64,000 nt of DNA. It comes from UBA721 sp002705165. GTDB lineage: Bacteria; Planctomycetota; Planctomycetia; Pirellulales; Pirellulaceae. Below the pieces are notes generated by a model. The model saw nothing but the letters and a program-made list of their open reading frames with translations, ran no database searches and was not told the origin of the DNA. The stretch spans positions 434,001 to 498,000 of the forward strand of contig JBJLEF010000004.1 in the NCBI GenBank assembly GCA_045565995.1. The letters are read 5' to 3'. The position numbers and the translations under genes were made by a program. Each line of letters begins with the position of its first letter. Position 1 is the first letter of the stretch. Below, in pieces: positions 56,998-64,000 of the stretch.

Positions 56998-58488
56998 TTA
57001 CTTTAGCTTGTCGCTCTTTTCGCGGAATTCGGACAGCAGCGACCAGACGGTGGGGACTCGATCCTGAAGCCTTTTAAGCACCACGTCCCCTAGATTGGAC
57101 TCATCAAACGGAACGGCGCGAAAATCGGAATTCACATCGCCTGACAATCGGCCGTATTTAAAGTCATAACTAAAACCGCCGACGTCGTTTAGTCTCTCTC
57201 TGCTCTGACCCTCCGCTGGTACCGTGACGTAAAACTCACCTCTCGTTGCCTGTGAGTTCGCAGGTTTATTATTGAGCCTTCTATCTGCAACCAAACTTTC
57301 ATAAAGTTCCCGTGCGGTAAAGAATGCCGGATCTATGAGTTTAATTTCATCAGCCATGAATCGGCGGTATACATATTGATCATTCTCTTTGTAATCTCTC
57401 AATCGCCGTAATTCTTTTGCGAATGCCTCCTGGTAGAACGGAAAATGAGTGCAGCCCAGCACGACAGATTTGAGAGGCGGAGCCTCTTTGGCTTCTCGCA
57501 TTTGTTCCATCAACGTCGTCAAATGATAAGCAATGTAATTTTCTACAGAATTTAATTGAACGTTGGTTAGATTTTGTTCGGAACCATTGAATAACATGTG
57601 GTTCCCTGAGAAGTCGAACCCGTACCTCGGAAGAATGGAAAGATCAATCAGCGCCTCTCGATTATCCGAGGAGGGGCCTCGATAGTCATCCCGTGGTGAG
57701 TTATCCACTTTTCCATTTTGAATGAATTCGCGCGCCCCGTCGATTGATCCGGCCAAGCCAAACGCGCCCTGCTGAAACACATCTATTGTTTGGCTCAGAC
57801 GCCTTTGATCCGCATTATCTTTTATGGCTCTGGGATAGGCTCCGGAGAGAACGGTTCCTTTGGTTGGCACGACCGCAATGCTGGCATCTTCCCCTGGAGC
57901 TAGTACTTCGATCGCACCTTTGGCACCCGCATCAATCACTCCAACAACTTTTATATCCAATCCGGCAGCGTGGACAACTTGTTCAATATCGGGCTGCCCA
58001 TAAGCCGTCGCCGTATTACAGGCAATCACGATCGCTTTCACTGGAGATTTACTCCACTGACGCTTTTGGCCCGATAGGCTGAAGTAATCTTTACCCAACA
58101 GAAAGTCCGCATCCTTCACAATCAAGTCATCTAAAAACTGCTCCTTCTTGATCACGGGGTAGTTACCGTAGGGCATATTGGCTTGATCCGCCAGAAAGAT
58201 GAACGACTCTTTTTCAAAGTCGGATTTACCATCACCAAGAGGATCATGAGTACGGTTATTAAAGCCATCGGACTTAAGAATCTGTTCCAAGATGGTTAAC
58301 CCGCCAGTACCGGAATCGAATACTCCAATCGGATATTTTTTGATCTGTGATGCCCGTACGCCCTCATAGGTCGCCGTAACTTCTTCGCTGGCAGCTTGTT
58401 TCACAGGATCTTGCGCTGAGACCTGCGTTGACGTTAGTATGAGTAATGCGGTACCGATCCATTTCATTGACATTCTCTTGGTTTCCAT
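56998..58488 (-). CDS. Exported glutamate racemase-like (Asp/Glu racemase family) protein
   Basis: The product has both halves of the glutamate racemase active site: IGVFDSGTGGLTIL (Asp, Ser), ACNTATAYG (first catalytic Cys) and VVLGCTHFPFY (second catalytic Cys). Family enzymes make D-glutamate for peptidoglycan and are cytoplasmic at about 270 residues. This protein is nearly 500 residues, carries a clear signal peptide (WIGTALLILTSTQVSA) and has long insertions between the motifs. The export implies a periplasmic substrate, or a non-racemase role. The start is uncertain: ATGs at 58488, 58473 and 58467 are all possible, and a GTG at 58530 is less likely. Confidence 0.78.
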   Translation of the reverse strand: METKRMSMKWIGTALLILTSTQVSAQDPVKQAASEEVTATYEGVRASQIKKYPIGVFDSGTGGLTILEQILKSDGFNNRTHDPLGDGKSDFEKESFIFLADQANMPYGNYPVIKKEQFLDDLIVKDADFLLGKDYFSLSGQKRQWSKSPVKAIVIACNTATAYGQPDIEQVVHAAGLDIKVVGVIDAGAKGAIEVLAPGEDASIAVVPTKGTVLSGAYPRAIKDNADQRRLSQTIDVFQQGAFGLAGSIDGAREFIQNGKVDNSPRDDYRGPSSDNREALIDLSILPRYGFDFSGNHMLFNGSEQNLTNVQLNSVENYIAYHLTTLMEQMREAKEAPPLKSVVLGCTHFPFYQEAFAKELRRLRDYKENDQYVYRRFMADEIKLIDPAFFTARELYESLVADRRLNNKPANSQATRGEFYVTVPAEGQSRERLNDVGGFSYDFKYGRLSGDVNSDFRAVPFDESNLGDVVLKRLQDRVPTVWSLLSEFREKSDKLK

Positions 58489-58722
58489 TCGATCTAAATT
58501 AACCCCGGGCCCAGCATTGGTTTCAATCACTATAATACTGATTGGGATGTCAGGTTTGAAGTCCTTTTAAGTGCTGCTCCGGTACGGCGAACGACATGTT
58601 TGCCGCGATGCTGTACCTCTCAACACGATGTCTCCTTTAATGCTGCCTCCGTTTCCCTGTGTTTCGACGTTCGACAGGCTACAATTGTTGTGTCGCAACA
58701 CCTACAAAGGCAATTAACAATC

Positions 58723-59790
58723 ATGACTGAATGTATACGTATTGGTGTGACCGGTTCAGGGTTCATGGGCCGAACCCATGTTGAAGCAGCCAAACGGTCT
58801 CCGAGGGCCATCATCACAGCGGTTGCCGGGGGTACCCGGAGCGAAGGACTGGCCGGCGACTATGGTATCGTCTGTGCTCCGGATGCACGAACATTGATCG
58901 AACGAGATGACGTGGACGCCGTGGTCATCACGACCCCTCATCACGTCCACGTGGAGGAAGCGATGCTGGCGGCGGAGGCCGGGAAACATGCGCTTATTGA
59001 AAAACCCCTTGCCACGAACCTTGAGGATTGTGACAAACTCATTGACGCCTTTCGGACACGAGGACTGACTCTTGCGGTGGGCTATCATCAGCGTTTCCGC
59101 CAATCCAATAAGACCGTGCGATCTATTATCTCGTCAGGCGAGATCGGTGTCGTGCGGTGCATTCAGATGTCGGCATTATTTGACATTCAGGCCTTACGAA
59201 ACGATGAGGGTTTTGGGGGAGCCTGGAACTGGTGGACGGACCCTCGCAGTCAAGGGCATATCCTTAATAGCGGACCACACAACATCGATCTTTGTCGCTG
59301 GTGGACCGGACAGGACATTCGCAAGGTCACAGCACATTGCGGAACCTTTCGGGAAACTAATCCAAATGAAAATACAACGATGGCACTCTGGGAGTTTAGC
59401 GATGGCCTGATGGCTCAATTCTGGTCCTCCAGCGTTTGTCCCTCACCAGGATTTGACAAAGAAGACTTCCGCTTCAGAATTATGGGCGACGAAGGAGTGA
59501 TTGACGCAAATCCCTTTGGCCAAATCCTCCTCGGGAAAGGTGGCGCGGCGGAAATAATCTATGAACAACCAAAGGTTTCCTTCGACGATGCTTCTCAGGC
59601 ATTTGTTTCGGACGGCCGAATGCAGGCATACACTGATCAGATGACTGCATTTATCGCGCGAATCCAGGGTGAGGTGACAGAGTGCGGTACTGAACATGAC
59701 GGAAGAGAGGCAGTAGCAGCAATTATCGCGATGCTAAATTCCTCAGAACAGGCTTCGCAAATATCTCTGGCCGCCCCCCCTTCAACCTAA
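58723..59790 (+). CDS. Gfo/Idh/MocA family oxidoreductase
   Basis: The protein of about 355 residues begins with a nucleotide-binding fingerprint (IRIGVTGSGFMGRTHVEAA). It has the family lysine motif LIEKPLATN, the YHQRFRQSN segment and the GPHNIDLCRWW substrate-domain motif. Soluble and cytoplasmic, it probably oxidises a sugar, inositol or sugar acid with NAD(P). The ATG at 58723 is preferred to the far upstream 58600 because the fingerprint should lie at the very N-terminus. It is divergent from the racemase-like gene and is followed by a DUF1552-DUF1592 pair. The substrate is unknown. Confidence 0.87.
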   Translation: MTECIRIGVTGSGFMGRTHVEAAKRSPRAIITAVAGGTRSEGLAGDYGIVCAPDARTLIERDDVDAVVITTPHHVHVEEAMLAAEAGKHALIEKPLATNLEDCDKLIDAFRTRGLTLAVGYHQRFRQSNKTVRSIISSGEIGVVRCIQMSALFDIQALRNDEGFGGAWNWWTDPRSQGHILNSGPHNIDLCRWWTGQDIRKVTAHCGTFRETNPNENTTMALWEFSDGLMAQFWSSSVCPSPGFDKEDFRFRIMGDEGVIDANPFGQILLGKGGAAEIIYEQPKVSFDDASQAFVSDGRMQAYTDQMTAFIARIQGEVTECGTEHDGREAVAAIIAMLNSSEQASQISLAAPPST

Positions 59791-59921
59791 CTACAATGAA
59801 GAAGATCATTCCCGGCGAAGTCTGTCTCAGGGTAAGGGATGCCCTTAAACCGTCTCGCCCCCGGATTCGACTAACTCCCTGTAACCTAAGCTACTCCTTT
59901 TTATTTAATTTGTCGTAAGTA

Positions 59922-61199
59922 ATGAAATTTGACCGCCGACTATTTCTAAGAGCCGCAGGAATTCAACTCGCCTTGCCGGGATTTGAATCACTGGGCACCC
60001 AGGCGCACGCCTCTTACACTGGGACCAACTCTAAACGGTTCGTCTGCATTGCTTCGAATTATGGCATGTATCCGCAAGGGTTCTTTCCTGCCGAGACAGG
60101 TTCTGATTATCAATTACCTTCATCCCTAGAACCCTTAGAACCTCATCGCGATCAGCTCACAATCTTCTCTAACCTTGATCATCCGGGAGTCGGTGGAGGG
60201 CACGGGTGTTCCGACACTTTTCTCAACGGAATAGAATTAAAGGAAGCCAAACGTTCTCCCCAGCAGCTTCATACGCTCGACGAGTTTCTGGGTGAAACGA
60301 TCGGCCAGGCAAATAGATTTTCAAATCTGAGATTAGGTACCGGAGGATTTTCCTGGTCCCGGGCGGGGATTAAAATGCCGTCCGAAGCTAATCCAGTCAA
60401 TCTATATTCCAAGCTATTCGCTGAGGACACGCCGAGGGCAAAACAGCAGACCCGCCAATTTATCGCTGATGACAGCAGTATTCTCGACGTAATACGGCAG
60501 GACGCAAAACGATTAACTCAAAAGCTGAGTAAAGAGGATCAGACGAAACTCGACCAGTATCTGACGGCCATTAGAGAAGTGGAACGCAAGCTGCATCGAC
60601 GAAATCAGTGGCTTGACTTGCCCAAACCAAAGGTCAATCCGAGCGTGATCCGTGGTGATGACGAATCTGAGATGATTATCGATTTGGCTTACCCGTACAA
60701 TACCCCTGTCTTGTACGACTTAATGGTGCTCGCGTTGCAGACTAATTCCACCAATGTCATTTCGTTTGGACATCCAGGCGGCAACCGCCTGTTCCCATTT
60801 GATGGAATTACACTCGGCTATCATTCCTTAACTCATCACGGACAACGGCCCGAACTTGTCAAAGAGTTGGCCATTATCGAAACGTTTTACATTCAACAAC
60901 TGGCTCGGTTTCTACAAAGCCTCAAAGATACCCCCGATAGCAACGGACAATCTTTACTGGAATCGACCATCGTGTTATTTGGCAGTGGTATGGGCAATGC
61001 TAGCACTCATTCAAGTCGTAATTTACCGATCATGCTGGCTGGTGGTGGCTTACGGCACGGTAGCCACTACCAATTCAAAAGAACCGGATACGATGGCCGT
61101 CCTTTATCTGATCTTTTCGTCACCATCCTCCAGCGACTCGGAGTGGAAAAAGACCAGTTTGCCACAAGCACGGGCGATTTGAACGACCTGCTGATATGA
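59922..61199 (+). CDS. DUF1552 family exported protein
   Basis: The 425-residue protein has a leader (KFDRRLFLRAAGIQLALPGFE) with an RR pair and the DUF1552 motifs (RFVCIASNYGMYPQGFFPAE, SSLEPLEPHRDQLTIFSNLD, TKLDQYLTAIREVERKLHRR, LMVLALQTNSTNVISFG). The terminal block is VLFGSGMGNASTHSSRNLPI followed by GGG. It is closer to the 53203 protein than to the 39507 protein, which has lost parts of that block. Its stop overlaps the start of the downstream DUF1592 gene (ATGA), so translation of the pair is coupled. Biochemical role unknown. Confidence 0.9.
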   Translation: MKFDRRLFLRAAGIQLALPGFESLGTQAHASYTGTNSKRFVCIASNYGMYPQGFFPAETGSDYQLPSSLEPLEPHRDQLTIFSNLDHPGVGGGHGCSDTFLNGIELKEAKRSPQQLHTLDEFLGETIGQANRFSNLRLGTGGFSWSRAGIKMPSEANPVNLYSKLFAEDTPRAKQQTRQFIADDSSILDVIRQDAKRLTQKLSKEDQTKLDQYLTAIREVERKLHRRNQWLDLPKPKVNPSVIRGDDESEMIIDLAYPYNTPVLYDLMVLALQTNSTNVISFGHPGGNRLFPFDGITLGYHSLTHHGQRPELVKELAIIETFYIQQLARFLQSLKDTPDSNGQSLLESTIVLFGSGMGNASTHSSRNLPIMLAGGGLRHGSHYQFKRTGYDGRPLSDLFVTILQRLGVEKDQFATSTGDLNDLLI

Positions 61200-63634
61200 C
61201 GATACGCGCATTCCTTTCCGTGATTTTCATTCTGCTACTAAGCTGTCAGGCCCGTGCATTCGATCCCGAGCAGACAAGAGTTCAGTCGTTTCTTTCTTCG
61301 CATTGCCTTCGGTGTCACGGCTTAAAAAGCCAAAAAGCGGATCGCCGTTTTGACCAACTCGAGTTTAGCAATATTCGTTTGACTGATGCGGGGCTTCTAC
61401 AGGATATTCTGGACCAACTCAATCTCGGGGCGATGCCACCGGAAGGGGAGGCTCGACCGGATGCCAACGAAATCAAACAGGCTGTTTCATTCCTTAATTC
61501 CTTATTAAACCAATTAGGAGAAGAAAGCCAAACCTCTTCCGGCAACGTCATTCTCCGACGGCTTAACCGTAACGAGTATCGAAACACGATCCGTGATTTA
61601 TTTGACTTGGAAATGACAGACTTCGATCCGACAGTCACCTTCCCCGCCGACAGCGCCACCGAAGGCTTCGACAATGTAGGCGAAGGCCTCGTTACTTCGG
61701 ATTATCTCTTACAAAACTATTTAGATGCCGCGCGAACAGTGGCCGACAAGGTCGTACGCCCAGGACCACGGCCCGAAATCGTCCACTACGGTATCGGTGG
61801 CCAGTTCACTTCGGATTTCACCTCAGCTGCCCCAAATGCCGACAAAGATGGGAGGATAGAGTCCCGGCGACTGTTTGTGAAATTCCGGCAACCGCTTCAG
61901 CTACCCGAACTTAGCCGCAGTGGAGTGCCGGCGGATGGCGAATATGCGATACGATTTTCTGCGTCGGCGGTAAGAAGGCAATCTCGCTATAAAGATGAGG
62001 ACTTACGTTACGATTCGAGCCAACCGATGCGATTGTCTATCTCCATTCAGTCTCGCGAACTAGGGCCGACCTCTCAAAGAATCGTCGGTGAATATGAAAT
62101 CCCTGATGATCGGCCAGTCGATATTGAACACCGTCTTTGGCTACAAAAGGGTTTTTCCTTTGCCGTACACTGGGCGAATGGTCCGGAGGGTTCCTTTAAA
62201 CGCATCATGCGTAAGGTCCTCCCTAAATATAATCCCGATGCGTTATTACTGGCCCGCAATCCCCCGGAGATGTATGTTGGCTCCGGCCCCGAACTCCATG
62301 TCAACTCGCTGGAAATCGAAGGCCCTTTCTTTAAGGAATGGCCGCCGAAAGGATTCTCCCGATACTTCCCAACACCGCCTGAGTCACCCGGATTGAATTA
62401 TCTTGACGAGTCGTTATTAAGGCTCGCCTCCCAAGCTTTTCGCCGTCCTGTAGAGCACGAGGAAATCAAACCCTATATGACATTGGCGCGTAACCACTAT
62501 CTGAAGCACGGGGAGTACTGGGCCGCGGCTAGGTACGGAATACAGGCTTTATTAACGTCCCCTCATTTCCTCTATCTGGTAGAACTGGAAAGCCCCGCTG
62601 TTGCGAGTGTCCCCGTTGGCCTCACGCTTACACAGCATGAATTCGCTACGCGGCTTTCCTACTTTCTATGGAGTTCAATGCCGGACGAAAAGCTGCGCAG
62701 CGCAGCGGACCAACGCACACTAAACAACCCCAAAGTGATCCAATCTCATGTCGAAAGGATGCTGCTGAATGAAAAGGCTTTTGCGTTTGTTGACAACTTC
62801 ACCGGCCAGTGGCTCAACCTACGGAACTTAGGAACCATGCCTCCTGACCCTGAGAAAAACAGAGAGTACTACGTAAATAACCTGGAGGCGGCGATGCGAC
62901 GGGAAACACAGATGTACTTTTTTTATATTCTGCAACAAAACCGCAGCATCCTGGAATTCATCGACTCAGACTATACCTTTCTGAACTCGGCTTTAGCAAC
63001 TCACTATGAGATCCCGATCAAACAAAGTAATGCTTTTATAAAAACCCCTCTTCCAGAATCGTCCGTACGAGGCGGTCTGCTCGGACACGGCAGCATCCTT
63101 ACTTCCACGTCCAACGGCGTTGAAACACTCCCGGTGACGCGAGGCATCTGGGTATTGGAGAATTTACTCGGGATCCATCCTAACCCGCCCCCCCCAGACA
63201 TAGAGCCCTTGGAGCCCGACACCCGTGGTGTCACCACGATTCGGGAAATGATGGAGAAGCATCGCAAGATACCGACATGCTATGAATGTCATCGCAAGAT
63301 AGATCCCTTCGGCCTGGCGTTGGAAAACTACGACCACCTGGGCACATGGCGTGATAGCTATAGCAAAGGCTTATCCATCGATTCTTCGGTTCAATTATCT
63401 GAAGGGACGACCCTGAAAGGGCCGACAGGTATTAAGGAATATATTTTGGCTCGACCAGAGCAATTCACACGCTGTCTAACTGAAAAACTGCTGGTTTATG
63501 CACTTGGACGACGGTTAACCGTTGCGGATAGAACCGATATCAATCACGTCGTTGCTGAATTACCAAAACACGACTATGGCTTTCGACAACTTATCCACTT
63601 GATCGTTGCCAGCAAGGCGTTCAACAGTAAATGA
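61196..63634 (+). CDS. DUF1587/1592/1588/1585 cytochrome-like exported protein
   Basis: The 812-residue protein has a signal peptide (FLSVIFILLLSCQARA), the heme-type CLRCHGLKSQKADRRFD, DUF1587 (LRRLNRNEYRNTIRDLFDLE), a middle beta-rich module, and DUF1592 (FATRLSYFLWSSMPDEKLRS). DUF1588 with CYECHRKIDPFGLALENYD and DUF1585 (LLVYALGRRLTVADRTDINH) follow. The length is normal for the family. It starts within the stop of the DUF1552 gene (ATGA) and its own stop overlaps the next start (ATGA at 63631), so three genes form one translationally coupled unit with the sulfatase-like gene. Confidence 0.9.
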   Translation: MTIRAFLSVIFILLLSCQARAFDPEQTRVQSFLSSHCLRCHGLKSQKADRRFDQLEFSNIRLTDAGLLQDILDQLNLGAMPPEGEARPDANEIKQAVSFLNSLLNQLGEESQTSSGNVILRRLNRNEYRNTIRDLFDLEMTDFDPTVTFPADSATEGFDNVGEGLVTSDYLLQNYLDAARTVADKVVRPGPRPEIVHYGIGGQFTSDFTSAAPNADKDGRIESRRLFVKFRQPLQLPELSRSGVPADGEYAIRFSASAVRRQSRYKDEDLRYDSSQPMRLSISIQSRELGPTSQRIVGEYEIPDDRPVDIEHRLWLQKGFSFAVHWANGPEGSFKRIMRKVLPKYNPDALLLARNPPEMYVGSGPELHVNSLEIEGPFFKEWPPKGFSRYFPTPPESPGLNYLDESLLRLASQAFRRPVEHEEIKPYMTLARNHYLKHGEYWAAARYGIQALLTSPHFLYLVELESPAVASVPVGLTLTQHEFATRLSYFLWSSMPDEKLRSAADQRTLNNPKVIQSHVERMLLNEKAFAFVDNFTGQWLNLRNLGTMPPDPEKNREYYVNNLEAAMRRETQMYFFYILQQNRSILEFIDSDYTFLNSALATHYEIPIKQSNAFIKTPLPESSVRGGLLGHGSILTSTSNGVETLPVTRGIWVLENLLGIHPNPPPPDIEPLEPDTRGVTTIREMMEKHRKIPTCYECHRKIDPFGLALENYDHLGTWRDSYSKGLSIDSSVQLSEGTTLKGPTGIKEYILARPEQFTRCLTEKLLVYALGRRLTVADRTDINHVVAELPKHDYGFRQLIHLIVASKAFNSK

Positions 63635-64000
63635 GATTCGTTTTAACCACATTCCTGCTTCATTTCATTTCGGGAGGGCTTTGTGCCGACAGTCCTCCGA
63701 ACGTAATTCTCATCCTCTCCAGCGACGTACCTCGTCAGGCCATTGGTGGGTATGGAACAGCAACGCAAACACCCAATATTGACCGGCTGAGGAAACAAGG
63801 TATTCGATACCAAATCGCTTGGTCTATGCCCACTTTCGTGTTGTCACAACGGACTTTATTATCCGGACGGTATGCAACAGCAGGCAACAGTACAACAGAC
63901 ACTCCAACTTCTATTCCGGGCAAGGCTAAGAAATCACAATCGTCGAAACCGACCATTGCCACTCTTTTAAGAGAATCCGGATACTTAACCCTAGCAGCGG
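63631..64000 (+). CDS. Sulfatase-family protein lacking the catalytic cysteine, 3-prime end outside window
   Basis: The visible 123 codons show a signal peptide (FVLTTFLLHFISGGLCA) and the sulfatase opening (PPNVILILSSDVPRQAIG, YGTATQTPNIDRLRKQGIRY). The formylglycine site reads MPTFVLSQRTLLSGRY, where active relatives read MPLCTPSRATLLTG: Cys is Phe, Pro is Leu and Arg is Gln. The first metal-binding DD is also changed to SD. Loss of the formylglycine cysteine predicts no classical sulfatase activity. It is coupled by ATGA to the preceding DUF1592 gene, an uncommon partner. The rest of the gene is outside the window. Confidence 0.85.
   Translation, partial: MRFVLTTFLLHFISGGLCADSPPNVILILSSDVPRQAIGGYGTATQTPNIDRLRKQGIRYQIAWSMPTFVLSQRTLLSGRYATAGNSTTDTPTSIPGKAKKSQSSKPTIATLLRESGYLTLAA

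Noticed and set aside
59831..59849. Hairpin GGTAAGGG-ATG-CCCTTAAACC as terminator
   Set aside because: Three-base loop, an unpaired base and no T-run; too weak to call.

Overview
The window looks like chromosomal DNA of a planctomycete (Planctomycetota, probably a Pirellula/Rhodopirellula-type organism). The call rests on gene content: DUF1501 and DUF1552 exported proteins, DUF1587/1592/1588/1585 c-type cytochrome-like proteins, a PSD1-type cytochrome remnant, secreted proteins with dockerin modules, a sulfatase, several Gfo/Idh/MocA oxidoreductases, and a serine/threonine kinase with a beta-propeller-like sensor. No rRNA, complete tRNA, transposase, integrase or CRISPR array was seen.

Region 1 (1-25.2 kb) is a catabolic/secretome neighbourhood. 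It holds a DUF1501 gene cut by the window start, a sugar isomerase-oxidoreductase pair, two families of GQSN esterases (one a tandem protein with a degenerate second half), a frameshifted PhoD phosphatase, a calcineurin-like phosphoesterase, a CehA/McbA PHP hydrolase, a dienelactone-hydrolase-like esterase, a divergent subtilase, a kinase, a 1272-residue multi-module esterase with dockerin, and a second frameshifted hydrolase.

Region 2 (25.25-39.4 kb) is the unusual part. A 232-bp direct repeat, about 95 percent identical by hand comparison and made of dead DUF1501 3-prime ends, brackets a block with a very different gene repertoire. A seven-gene minus-strand operon encodes a YqiK-type flotillin, a second SPFH/band-7-like protein, a protein joining an L7/L12-C-terminal-like domain to a GYF domain, two coiled-coil proteins and two proteins of unknown function. 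Divergent from it are a six-transmembrane voltage-gated channel (eight arginines at every third position in S4; pore filter TGGFG) and a YqiJ/NfeD-like partner of flotillins. A helix-turn-helix protein, an unknown protein and a small membrane protein complete the block. I read this as a candidate mobile or recently acquired membrane-microdomain/ion-channel system. Its function is not known from sequence.

Region 3 (39.5-64 kb) returns to planctomycete style. Three DUF1552-DUF1592 gene pairs run in the same direction (39.5-45.2, 53.2-56.9 and 59.9-63.6 kb), the first with a triplicated internal module. Between them lie an MFS transporter, a CBM9-sugar dehydrogenase-cytochrome fusion, an archaemetzincin and PPOX flavoprotein pair, another DUF1501 gene, an exported glutamate-racemase-like protein and another Gfo/Idh/MocA gene. 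The window ends inside a sulfatase-family gene that lacks the catalytic cysteine.

Two genes carry single frameshifts (near 6.04 and 23.45 kb), so either pseudogenisation or consensus sequence errors should be considered.
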